Source: Geosiphon pyriformis (taxonomy: Eukaryota; Glomeromycota; Glomeromycetes; Archaeosporales; Geosiphonaceae). From it: a DNA stretch of 64,000 bases. Below, in pieces: positions 1-11,800 of the stretch. The position numbers were made by a program, and so were the translations under genes. The notes under the pieces are model-generated. The model searched no databases and had not been told where the DNA came from. It worked only from the letters and a program-made list of their open reading frames with translations. How positions within the stretch are numbered: position 1 is the first letter of the stretch; each line of letters begins with the position of its first letter. The stretch covers positions 262,420-326,419 of the forward strand of contig JAAOMT010000699.1 in the NCBI GenBank assembly GCA_016748015.1. Reading direction: 5' to 3'.

Positions 1-1560
1 AATAATTATTCATCAATTGTTATATTAAACTAAAGTCAAGCTTAATAAAGTTTTCTTTTTCTACCGATTTTGTCAAGCCTATTCTATTGGCTATAGTTTT
101 ATTAAATAGTAGATAGAAACAGTTTAATTCATAATATACATAAATATTTATAAATAAAAACAAATATTTAGTTAAAATATAATATGCACAAAAATTAAAT
201 AAAATTCATATTATTGACTATAAGTAGAAATAAGCATTTAACAAAATAGGTGCGTGCACAAAAATTAGAAAAAATCATATTTAGTAATATAAAAAAGTTG
301 TAAAATCCATGTTTGAATAGGTTTTTTTAGTTAAAATTAAGATTTTTTTTGGTAAAAAATGCTTTTTTCTTTTGTTTAATACTTAAAGCTAAATAAAATA
401 CATTAATACTTTTATTTGAATTTTTTTATTAATTAAAACTTTTTAATTTTTAAAATCTGCTACAGTTATTAATATAATTAAGGATAAAAATAAATTTCTT
501 AGATTTTTTGGTGTTTTTTGAATTTATAAGTTGTAAGTAATGAGTAATAAATAATATATTATTAGTTATATTGGTTATAATTATTGTGTTTGTAAATTAG
601 TAAACATTAATAATTTATTATTAGTAGTCAATAAAGATAAAAGTAATTTTATATAGAATAAAATTTTGCTTAAAAACAGAAAATATTTTTTTATATATGT
701 TATTGTTTTTAAGTTATTGATTTTAAAATCAAGCAAAAATACAAAAACAAGAATTTAAAAATACAAAAATAGATTTAACCAATATGTAATTTTTGAAAAC
801 AAAGCTTTACTTTTTTTTTTTTCTTTATTTATTTAACGAGCAAGGTCTAAACACTACCTAGAACTATACATCAAAGAAATGATCTAAACTAGGCGTGAAT
901 CATGCATTTTCCACACGTGACCAGCCACTCGAGCCAGTCAGGACAACACTATGCAATTATATTAACTGAAACCGGGTCACCAATACCTGAAAAAAAAGAG
1001 CAAGATTTGCGAAAGCCAAAACGGACGCCAAAAGCTTCAGTAACACCAAGCAGTTTAATCACACCATCCGAGAATCTTAATGCCAAACCAGAAAATGAGA
1101 CGGGAACCGAGCCATCCACCGGGATCAGGCCATTCTTTTCCATGTATGCATGGTGCTTAGCACGGACCAACCAAATGTCATTTCTGAAAGTGATACAAAT
1201 AGAGCGTACAAAATCAGCAATCCTAACGCCAGCTTTACTTTTTAAAATCTTAGTACTTTTTAGAAATTTTTTATACTATTAAGCAAATTTTTATAACTAA
1301 TATAATATTAAACAGATTTTTATAATTTAGTTTTTTAATTTGGCTATTCTAAAATAATTAAATACAATTAATATAAGAAATCAAATTCATATTATTCTTA
1401 AAATTATAAAATTTATTATAATATTAAATTTAACTTATTTTTTTGTTTAAAAATTATATAAGAAAACAATATAAATAATTAAAAATAAATTAATTATTAA
1501 AAACATAATATCTATATCTTGTATTCAAAAAAATTAATATACTAGATTAAATAATATAAA
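1..1560. repeat. A+T-rich degenerate copy of dispersed repeat (copy 1), interrupted by a LINE
   Basis: This is a diverged copy of the sequence at about 29833-30955. The two align from the window start (near position 8 with 29833) through about 800, and again from about 1231 to 1560. The opening bases match the last minisatellite unit before 29830, so the element continues upstream of the window. By hand alignment, 17 of 18 substitutions in the first clear 85 bases are C or G in the other copy and T or A here. The 430-bp difference at 803-1243 is the LINE insertion. I see no coding capacity in the element. Its class (LTR, MITE or other) is unknown. Confidence 0.8.
816..1230 (-). mobile_element. 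5'-truncated non-LTR (LINE) retrotransposon end inserted in the repeat
   Basis: On the minus strand this insert carries the last ~90 codons of an ORF (stop near 949) with an RNDIW...R...E segment like the C-terminal tail of fungal LINE ORF2. A short 3' UTR follows and then a poly(A) tail, seen as poly(T) at 811-822 on the + strand. It is flanked by a 13-bp direct repeat (803-815 and 1231-1243, beginning agctttac). The copy at 30.7 kb has the same site without the insert. The junction fits an L1-type TTTTT/AA nick. The insert is clearly G+C-richer than the DNA around it and has no visible decay. The family assignment rests on motif resemblance. Confidence 0.75.
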
Positions 1561-3830
1561 TAAAAGAAAAACAATTAAACATAGCCAATATACATATTTT
1601 TTGTTATAATACATAATTTGAAAATATAACTATTTACTTAAAATACATTCTCTAAACATTTAAAAGATTTCAAAACAATTTTAATGTTTATTATTATCAT
1701 ATTTTGATTCTAATAGATGTTTTATTATTAGCATTAATTTAATTACAAAAAATTATATTTTGAATATTAAAAATAAAAAAAAATTATTTTTTTATTAATT
1801 TTAAACATTTAAAGTTAAATTAAAATAAAAAATTTTGTTATAATAATTTATTTATCTTTAAAATAAAAATATTATTACATATTACATATTACAAAGACAA
1901 ATTTTTTTATACTTTCTATTTATCATATTATTTTTGTAATATTATTTTATATTATAATATTTAAATAATTTTAACTTGATTCTAACATAAAAATTTTTAC
2001 ATTATATTAATTTGTAATTAACAAAAATTGAATATTTGTGATTTATGTTAATATTAAATAATTGTATATTATAATAAATTAAAATTAAAAAACAAGAGAA
2101 AAACATATTATAAAGAACATATTAATATTGAAAACCACAAAATATAAACTTTGTTATTAAGAATAAAATTTGTCAATACAACTTCTCATTTATAATAATT
2201 TTTGTCAAATAAAGCTAATTTTACAGGTTTTTTTAATTAATTTAACAACTATTAAAAATATATAAATAAAATAAAAATATTTAGAATTCTTAAAATCTTA
2301 TTCAAAATTCCAAATATTATAATTTTTTTCAAATGGTTTTCAATAAAATAAAATATTTTATTAATATTATTATAGTCATATAAATTTTAATATCTATTAA
2401 TACAATGTTAAAAAATTAATTATTGTTTTAATATATATTAATAAATATCTAAAAATAATATTTAAAAAAAAACTAGTTTAATCTTTAAGAATAAATTGAA
2501 ATTAATCATTTTTTTTATTAATTAAATCATGATTTTCATTATTTATGTAAAATAAAATAGGTTTAAATATAATAATGTAAATTTGTATTTTAAAATATTA
2601 TTCTTTACTATGTATAAAATATTTAAATAAAACTTTTATCATTGTCTATTTTATCTATCAAATTTATTATAATTTAAATAATAATTTCTATTCATATTTT
2701 TAATAAAAAATTATCTTAATTAGTATTTTAAAATTAAGTAAAATATTTTATTATATTGTTTCTACTTATTTTATTTAATTTAATTATTAATATTAAATAT
2801 GTTTCTTTGCTTAATAATAATATTTTGACTTTTATTTTTTAGTACATAAATATTAAATTTGAATATTCTGTTGTAATATATATAAGATAATAAAATTTTA
2901 ATTTATAATAATATACAATGTTTTTTGTTTTTGAGCTTAACTTATAAAACATTATATAATTAATTTTTATATATATTACCAAAAACAAAATTATAATGTT
3001 TTTGAATGATTTATTTTTTTTAAATATATTTAGAATTCAAATAAAATAAATTTTTATTATTGTAAAATATTATCAAAATATTATTAATTAATAATTTAAG
3101 TGATTAATTATTATTAAATTAGGTATTAAAGAGCAACATAAAATAGAATAAACAATAAAATATAATAATTAAGATAAAATTATTTGAATATAACACAAAA
3201 ACTCATTTAAGCTTATAAGTTGAAAAGTTCGTGCTAATTTATGTAATATACAAATAACAATATTTTTATGTTTGATTATGTCTAATAAATGCTTAATAAG
3301 CATTAATAATAACTAAATTAAGATACTTTTTTTAAAATAACAATTTTTAATATAAACTTAATTACAATTAAATAAAAAGCTTTTTTTTCTTTTAGATTGG
3401 CCATTATTTTTTTATTAAATTCATTAAAAAGTACTGAAAATTTGTTTTTATATAATAATTATATTTAATAGTACAGTTAAAAATAAATCAAATATAAATA
3501 ATAGAAAACTTTTTAAATCTGACAATTTATAAATTTGTTAATAAAAACAAATATACATAATTAAATCATTCAAGTTATTTAACATTTTATAATAACATTT
3601 GTGTTTTCAAAAAGCCAATTTTTTTTGTATATTAATCAGTTATTTGTTTTTTATTTATTTTATGTTTTTTTCTTATTTAATATATTATTAGCAAGGTTAT
3701 ATGCATTTTTATACAAATAATTATTAATTTAACTTTTCTTTTTGGAATATAAATGCTAAACCTTTTTCTGTAAAGACAAAAGATAATATTTCAAAAAAAT
3801 TATGTAAAATATTTTGAATTTAAAAATGCA
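1561..3830. other. Extremely A+T-rich non-coding stretch
   Basis: I see almost no G or C runs, no ORF of note and no microsatellites. It may be the decayed continuation of the repeat at 1-1560, since a short piece near 1700 still resembles the sequence near 30980. Otherwise I recognise nothing. Confidence 0.6.
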
Positions 3831-3835
3831 TGTAA

Positions 3836-4306
3836 AAAAAAGTTTATACAATTGGCAAGACATCTAAAGATCATAGTAAACCATTTTTTCAATTTTTTGT
3901 TGTTCAAATATTAACTGTTCTACTACATAATGATCGAAAATTGTTAAATTCAGCAGATCAAAAAGGCTTTGAATTAGCATATATTGTGGAATTTAATCCC
4001 AATACAAACATGATGACATGTTCAATATACATTACATTTTGGGAGCCAGAAGCAGCTGATTTTGGTCATTATTTTCTACTTCATCAAGGTGAACCAAATT
4101 TTCAATCCTTTGAATCTATTCATTATTATGATGCTCAAATAAATGATGTTGTAAGATATTATTGTCTCTTGGCTGGAAATAAGAGAATTACCAAAATATC
4201 ATTTCTTCAAAGCGGAGTAGCATTGGTATATGACTTAGAAAAATTTGGTAATAATATTGCTTTAACAATCCCACTGTCTTATGATGGATTATTAATTGAA
4301 ACCTAG
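3836..4306 (+). CDS. Orphan ORF, possible 3' exon of an unknown gene
   Basis: I do not recognise this protein. The frame is open from 3836 to the stop at 4304-4306 (about 156 residues) but has no ATG at its front. The first possible start is a TTG at 3941, which gives 121 residues. Composition is normal for a soluble protein, with many aromatic and acidic residues (for example WEPEAADFGHYF), unlike the A+T-rich DNA on both sides. It may be the last exon of a gene whose 5' part is lost or hidden upstream, or a relic. No transmembrane segment or known motif is visible. Confidence 0.4.
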   Translation, partial: KKVYTIGKTSKDHSKPFFQFFVVQILTVLLHNDRKLLNSADQKGFELAYIVEFNPNTNMMTCSIYITFWEPEAADFGHYFLLHQGEPNFQSFESIHYYDAQINDVVRYYCLLAGNKRITKISFLQSGVALVYDLEKFGNNIALTIPLSYDGLLIET

Positions 4307-5150
4307 AATTATATGATTAATATAAAGCCTTGAATAATCCATGGATTATCTCGAGTCCTAATCATAATGCTTTTGTTATTGTCTTACTTTGAAAACCGCT
4401 TCAAAATATTATTTTTACTAAAATAATTTTTGCATTATAACCAATTTGAAGTTGTTGAAAAAAAGTTTCACTGAAAAGCGGACGACATTTTCCACACATT
4501 GGTTTGATTACTTTTACAAGAGATATTTATAATTCAATTTAATGAATATTCAATGAATTGCTTTTTTAAACTTTTTACAGCTTAATACAATTAGACAATT
4601 TTGGTTTATAAAATTTAAACAAAATAAATTTTATTTACTTATTAAAATATACTTGTCTGATATAATTAATGTAATAAAATAAAGAAAATGTAGTAAGTTT
4701 TTAATTTTAATGAGTTCGATTTTGAAAATAATGAATTTGATAACTTTTGAAAACAAAGGTAAATGGTTTCAACTTTCTGGCATCTTTAGTATTTATTTAT
4801 TATAGTTTTACTCAATGAAAAATAAAATGTTATTTTTTCTAAAATACTATAAATAGAGATTTTAACAATTGTAACACAAATATAGGCATGAGCGAATTTA
4901 ATTAGTAATAAATAAAACATTCTTATAAATTTCTTTGGTTTTTCATAATAACAGAAATCTAAATCACTTGCTATATTAAACTTTTTAATTTCGACTAGTA
5001 CATAATTGAAATCATTTCTAATTCTACAATGAAGATCATGCCCCAGGTTAATTAGTCTGGTTTCACAACAGGTTAAATGTGTCAAAAATCTATTAAAACG
5101 CAATCTGTATGACCCTCACCACCCACAACTTTGCTGCTCTAAAATCAAAT
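4307..5150. other. Intergenic, nothing recognised
   Basis: A+T-rich sequence between the orphan ORF and the kinase gene. A 105-codon frame on the minus strand (4786-5103) has the low-complexity Phe/Ile/Lys composition expected by chance in such DNA. Confidence 0.5.
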
Positions 5151-5158
5151 TATAAACC
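5151..5158 (+). promoter_or_regulatory. Possible TATA box of kinase/Sel1 gene
   Basis: TATAAACC lies 37 bases before the proposed start codon, after a C-rich stretch. In this A+T-rich DNA such matches are common, so support is weak. Confidence 0.25.
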
Positions 5159-5194
5159 TTCCCTCAAAAATCCACAAGCATTTCATTAAAAACG

Positions 5195-8018
5195 ATGTCT
5201 TCAGCTGTAAAGTTACCTTCACTAAAAACACTGACGTTACAAGCATCAGCTGCCGAATGGTTTGAAACCTCTATTCGTGATAGAGACATAAAATATTTTG
5301 AATACAATAAATTTCATAACAAAAAATACTTTGGTGATGGAGCTTCCAGCGTGATAGAGAAGGCAAAATATACTATTGATGGTATGGATATAACATTTGC
5401 ATTGAGAAAACTCAAACGAGTCACACAAAATGATAAAACCGAAGTAGAGGAGTTTATAAAAGAGGTTTGAATGAAAAAGTTTTACATTGCTAGTAAAGTA
5501 AGAATTGCTATATTATTATGCCAATTTAAAATTAAAGAATCGCCTGAAAACCTTTAGATAAAATTCTTGCGAGATATTGATTTTTTCCCAAATATTCTAA
5601 GATTTCATGGTCTTAGCAAAACTATAGAAGGTATTTATTTTTAAGGCTCTTGATAAAATTCTTTTAACAAACACTAACTTTACTTTATAAAATGTATTAG
5701 ATGACAATATAAAATATATTTTAGTTCTTGAATACGCTAATGGAGGTTCTTTACGTGATTACCTATCATTAGAGTTTCAGAATATGAATGGGAAAGAAAA
5801 GCTTCGGATGGCACAGGAATTGGCAAGGGGAATTCAATGCCTGCATGAAAACGAAATCATTCATCGAGATCTTGTAGGTTTTACACTTTGATATTTTAAA
5901 AGCTATTTTAAGATTAGACTACATCACTAAATATTTTACTTTTAGAATTCATCAAATGTTTTGGTGCATAACAAAACGATAAAAATATCCGATATTGGTC
6001 TTCCGAAAAATCAAAGTGAAATGCTAGGTTTAGCCAATGAGATTAAAGGCCAACCTGCTTACATAGACCCTCAATGTTTCAAAGACGAAGGATTCATCCG
6101 AAATAAGAAATCAGATATTTATGCTTTTGGCGTCCTCCTATGGGAATTAACAAGTGGCCGCTCACCATTCAAAAATACTAGAAAATGGATGCTTATATGT
6201 AAGGAAATTTTAATTTACTATAGTTCTATAAAGGCTCTACTTATAGGTAAAACTTCTAAATATTATTAGCCCAAATTGCTGATGGTATACGAGAAACCCC
6301 TGTCGAAAATACACCAACTGAATATATTGTACTGTATAAAAAGTGTTGGAATGAGTCACTTGATAATAGGCCTAGCATCAACGAAGTGAACGAAAAACTC
6401 AAGGGAATTCAATGGAATTCGGAAGATGCCTTGAGTTTTCAAACAGGCCACGTCTCATTAACACCACAGCTAACAAGTGAAACCACCTTAATAAGCTCTA
6501 TGGGTTTGGCTAATACAAGCATCATGGCTCTTTTAGAAGACATTTTAACTATAATCAACGAAGGTTTAGACATCTATACAGATGAAGATACCTCAAAAAT
6601 AATTCCTCGTCTAGAAAAACATCTTGAAAATGTTGGACAAAGCTTCAAAGATCTTTTCGAAACTATAAAAGTAAATCAAACTTCCTCCAATTCAGATTTT
6701 TTGCTTGGTTTTTTTTACCAATTTGGAATTGAGATTGATGTCAACCTTAAGCAAGCTTTTTTAAAATATCAGAAAAGTGCTTCTCAAAAAAATATTTGGG
6801 ACAATTTTTTCTCGGGAAATGTTATATGGAGGGTACCGGTACTGAAAAAAACAAACAAAAAGCCGTCGAATGGTATATAGCAGCAGCGGAAAAAGGAAAT
6901 TCAGCAGCTCAATATCACCTTGGCTATTGTTACGGACATGGGAGCGGAGTTTCTAAAGATCTTGTAAAGGCTGTTAAATGGTATGCCAAAGCAGCGAAAA
7001 AAGGAAATCCAAACGCACAATTTAACCTAGCAATCTGCTATTTTAATGGGGATGGCGTAATCAGAGATCTCGCAAAAGCTGTAGAATTTTTTACAGCAGC
7101 AGCGGAAAAAGGAAACTCCAAGGCACAATACAATCTTGCAAATTGCTATTACGTAACCAAAGATCTTGAAAAAGCAATAGTATGGTTTACTAAATCAGCG
7201 GAACAAGGACATTCACTTGCACAATGTTCTCTCGCAAATTGCTATTACGATGGAACTGGAATGACCAAAGATCTTGCAAAAGCGATAGAATGGTTTACCA
7301 AATCAGCGGAACAAGGACATTCAGTTGCACAATGTAATCTTGGACTTTGCTATTACAAAGGAACTGGAGTAACCAAAGATCTTGCAAAAGCGATAGAATG
7401 GTTTACCAAATCAGCGGAACAAGGACATTCAGTTGCACAATGTCTTCTCGCAAATTGCTATTACGATGGAACTGGAGTAACCAAAGATCTTGAAAAAGCA
7501 ATAGTATGGTTTACTAAATCAGCGGAACAAGGACATTCACTTGCACAATGTATTCTTGCAAATTGCTATTACGATGGAACTGGAGTAACCAAAGATCTTG
7601 CAAAAGCGATAGAATGGTATACCAAATCAGCAGAACAAGGACATTCAGATGCACAATGTCTTCTCGCAAATTGCTATTACGATGGAACTGGAGTAACCAA
7701 AGATCTTGCAAAAGCAATAGTATGGGGTTTACCAAATCAGCGGAACAAGGACATTCAGTTGCACAATATCTTCTCGCAAATTGCTATTACAATGGAACTG
7801 GAATAACCAAAGATCTTGCAAAAGCGATAGAATGGTATACCAAATCAGCAGAACAAGGACATTCAGATGCACAATGTCTTCTCGGAAATTGCTATTACAA
7901 TGGAACTGGAGTAACCAAAGATCTTGCAAAAGCAATAGTATGGTTTACCAAATCAGCGGAACAAAGACACCCCATTGCCAAGTATTATCTTGACATTACG
8001 ATATTTTTAAATGAATAA
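5195..8018 (+). CDS. Protein kinase with C-terminal Sel1 repeats (two frameshifts)
   Basis: Exons by frame and splice sites: 5195-5464, 5558-5630, 5701-5873, 5946-6198 and 6270-8018. The N-terminal half is a protein kinase domain: a glycine-loop-like segment (FGDGAS), a lysine in FALRK, HRDL with the downstream N of NSSN, DIG in place of DFG, and SDIYAFGVLLWEL. A helical linker follows, then about 11 Sel1 units of 36 residues (core AQ..LANCYYDGTGV.KDL.KA..W..KSAEQ), an interaction scaffold. Unit 4 lacks four residues. The frame breaks twice: near 6813, where one G seems missing from a G run, and near 7727, where two extra G occur (tggggttt for tggttt). Both are in homopolymers, so either sequencing errors or real decay. 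Kinase-Sel1 fusions are an expanded family in these fungi. Confidence 0.8.
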
Positions 8019-8087
8019 CCAAAGATTTAGCGGAGACAGTTGAATAGTATACCAAAGCAGGGGAAAAGAGATCCGATGCATATTAAA
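8019..8087 (+). pseudogene. Decayed half Sel1 unit downstream of the stop
   Basis: In another frame this reads TKDLAETVE, stop, YTKAGEKRSDAY, stop: the second half of a Sel1 unit with an internal stop. The same relic follows the second copy at about 8870-8938, so the decay came before the duplication or allele split. Confidence 0.6.
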
Positions 8088-8240
8088 TCAAGATCTTTGC
8101 CTAATAAAACATTTAGTCATAATAACCTCACATATTAAGAAAATTTTTTTTTTAGTACTGAGTATTTAAATATTGAGTTGTTTCTACAAAATCAAAATTC
8201 AACTAAAATTCATCTTGTATAAATTCTAGCCATTTTTATT

Positions 8241-8260
8241 NNNNNNNNNNNNNNNNNNNN
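8241..8260. other. Assembly gap (20 N)
   Basis: A run of 20 N joins the 3' flank of the kinase/Sel1 gene to a second set of Sel1 repeats. The gap size is probably nominal. Confidence 0.95.
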
Positions 8261-8869
8261 AAATCAGCGGAACAAGGACATTCACTTGCACAATGTATTC
8301 TTGCAAATTGCTATTACGATGGAACTGGAGTAACCAAAGATCTTGCAAAAGCAATAGTATGGTTTACCAAATCAGCGGAACAAGGACATTCAGTTGCACA
8401 ATGTCTTCTCGCAAATTGCTATTACGATGGAACTGGAGTAACCAAAGATCTTGCAAAAGCAATAGTATGGTTTACTAAATCAGCGGAACAAGGACATTCA
8501 CTTGCACAATGTCTTCTTGCAAATTGCTATTACGATGGAACTGGAGTAACCAAAGATCTTGCAAAAGCAATAGTATGGTATACCAAATCAGCGAAACAAG
8601 GACATTCAGAAGCACAATATCATCTCGCAAATTGCTATCACGATGGAACTGGAGTAACCAAAGATCTTGGAAAAGCGATAGAATGGTTTACCAAATCAGC
8701 GAAACAAGGACATTCAGAAGCACAATATCATCTCGCAAATTGCTATTACGATGGAACTGGAATAACCAAAGATCTTGCAAAAGCGATAGAATGGTATACT
8801 AAATCAGCGGAACAAGGACACTCCATTGCAAAGTATTATCTTGACATTACGATATTTTTAAATGAATAG
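8261..8869 (+). pseudogene. Second copy of Sel1-repeat 3' end (truncated by gap)
   Basis: The frame is open from the gap edge for 202 codons and stops at 8867-8869. It holds about 5.6 Sel1 units and ends in the same FLNE tail as the gene before the gap. It has no start codon; the 5' part lies in the gap or does not exist. The downstream sequence to about 9083 matches 8019-8240 with small differences. It is either the end of a tandem paralogue or a second haplotype or overlapping contig left in the scaffold. Confidence 0.7.
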
Positions 8870-11800
8870 CCAAAAATTTAGCAGAGACAGTTGAATAGTA
8901 TACCAAAGCAGCGGAAAAGAGATCCGATGCATATTAAATCAAAATCTTTGCCTAGTAAAACATTTAGTATAAAAACCTCACATATTAAGAAATTTTTTTT
9001 TTAGTACTGAGTATTTAAATATTAAGTTGTTTCTAAAAAATCAAAAATCAACTAAAATTCATCTTGTTTAAATTCTAGCCATAAAAAATTGCATTTGATT
9101 ATTTGATTTATTGGTATCAATTTTAATATTTGAAATAATGATTATACAATTAATAAACTATTTGTAAATAAGAAATTAAAGTTTATTTATATTGATAATT
9201 TTAGACTTTTATTATTGTTGCATAATAATAAGCTAAAAATAGCAAAATTAATTCAATATGCTTGTTTTTTGAAAATGGATTATATGTTAAGCATTTCAAA
9301 TAATAAAAAGTTTATCTGTATATATTTTTTAATAAAAACCTGAGCTGCAAATATTTGTTAATTTTGAACTGTATAATAAATTTTAATTTCTAATATATTA
9401 TAAAGTAAAAGGGCGAATGAATGTGGCAAAGTTAGCCAAATAAATTCCCGTGACGCTTGAAATTATCACTTGAACAAATGGCATTTATCGCCAAAATACC
9501 CTATTTTTAACTTTATTAGTTTTTTCGTAATAAAAAATGGAATTAAAATTAATTATGGAGATTTGCAAAAATTTTAACTTCTAAATATAAAATAAAAATA
9601 GTTTGTTTATATTTTTCCAGTATGAAACTTTTATTGATGTGTAATATATTCAATAAGTTAAAGAATAACATTTGAAACTTAAATTTGATTCACTTTTAGA
9701 ATTAAAAAATTTTAGTACTATGAATAAAAATTCTTAATTACACAATATAACAAAATAAATTGAGTTGAAATATATTCTAACATATTGAAATGAATATATG
9801 AAACTTTGTAGTCAATATATTTAAATTTTATATATTATAATATAATAAAAGCTATCTAAAATATATTTACTTATAAAAAATTAGTAAAATTAAGCTAATT
9901 AAATATCGAGCGAAAAATTTCATTGCCGAACACGATTTGTCTAAATGTATATATATATACATGTAGTATAATAAATAAATGTTAAACAATTGCATAAAAC
10001 TATATTCTCAATTTTATTTACCTTTTTTAAGCTAAATTAGAATTTTTAAAGTAATAAATAATTAATGGCAATTAAATTAAAGAAATGATATAGGTAAGCC
10101 CACAAAGTGGTTACTCAATAAAAACATATCACAATCTTTTATTGTAACCATATCTTCACAAATATTGGTGAATATGTAGAATAAATACCCTATTTGTTAC
10201 TATGTACAAAATAAACTTTTGTTAAAAAGCTACTATATTACGAGTTTATGAAATTAATCCCTGAATTATTAAACCTCAAGAAGCAAACTTTTGTTTCCTG
10301 AAATTTTGAATATATTTCTTTCATCGAATTTAGAAAGCATCAAAAATAATTTGAATTTTTATTAATTGAAACGAAACATAATTTTAAAGATAAATCTAGT
10401 TCTATCATAAAACTCTCATCTATCATTTCACCCGGCATTGTAGCGTGCTCATAATGTGACCGGTTTTCACAATTTTTAAAAAATTTTTGATGACTCCCAA
10501 GTACCAAACAAAATTTTTTAAATATTTATAATGAAGATATATTGAATAACCGTCATTTTCTTTCGAAATAATAAATTTTTCATTCGTAGTAGATCAAATC
10601 AATATATTTCGGTAGTAAGCGCATGGTTTTCGTTTTACACAGTGGGAAAGTATATTAAGAATGTTCAATATTGTCTAAACTTTAATATTTAAACCCGATA
10701 TTAGATCTTCAAATAAACGGAACTTGCATATAAAAAGTCTCAAGAAGGATATTTGTCCATAATGAAAAAGAAAAAAAATTATTATTGCCTAGACTTAAGC
10801 TAATATTAACAATTTTAAAGTTATTACCAAAGTATTATCATTTAAAATATTTTAACGCCTTTCTTTTAAAATAAGTTGATCAAAAGCCTTCCAAATATTG
10901 AAAATCTTGTAATATGAATGAATAAATTTTGAAGAGGTAGAAATTAAAGAAATTGGGAATTTTCTCTAAAAAAGGTTAAGGAATAAAATCTTACTTGGCT
11001 TTCTTGAATAAAGGGTACTGTGGTTGCGAATTGTGAAAATGAGCTTGAGTAAACAATTCCTTTTAAATCTTAAAATTTTTAAAGGTTTTGATTTAACGAG
11101 AAACAAAGATTTAGGAGATTTCAGTTTTCCTCTCAAATTTATAGGCCTGATTGATCGATTTTAATAATTATTTTGAAAAAAGCTCTCATACAGATAAAAT
11201 TTTCATTCATTTTAATTCTTTTAGATATATTTTTATACATCTATTGTAGTTTTAAAAACATTTAATTCTTGGACAAAATGATTCATTCATTTTCATAGCT
11301 GTTATTTTCTATAAAAAAATTATCGAAATTTGTTTCACAACCCAACATTGCTCTATACCAAATCTATTTTATTTTTTCTGAAACGACGTAAAAAGATTTC
11401 TATTTAAAGATTCCTTAATAAGAACTTTTCAATCTTTTTTTTATTTCGCTAGTACAAAAAAGGATACAAAGTTCTACAATTAATTCTTGTGTATGTCACT
11501 TGCTACTCGTACCAAAGCAAAACCAATTCCTAAATCGATATAAGGACTCAAATGTGGAAATAGAAAAGACTCAGTTTCTTTCGATGATTAGCTGTTTGAA
11601 ACGACTGCACAATTCTTAAGATCTTCTAAATATGTAAAGAAAAAACATGACGTTTAATCAGGTTGCGACACAAGAATTCGAATTTGAGAATAGCTTCCAG
11701 AGAAAATTCGGAAAAGTTGTCATTTAAACTCTTGCTTCTTTGGTGTCAAATTTTAATGCCTTAAATTTATTTTATTTTCAATCGAAATACTTGGCAAAAA

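Noticed and set aside
902-1282. 126-codon + strand ORF over the LINE insert
   Set aside because: It is antisense to the LINE ORF; the minus strand gives a coherent C-terminal tail, stop and poly(A).
7514-7993. Several ORFs in other frames over the Sel1 array
   Set aside because: They repeat with the 108-bp unit and are shadows of the Sel1 frame.
8293-8802. ORFs rich in Arg, Asn and Trp after the gap
   Set aside because: Off-frame readings of the second Sel1 copy, whose true frame has no ATG.
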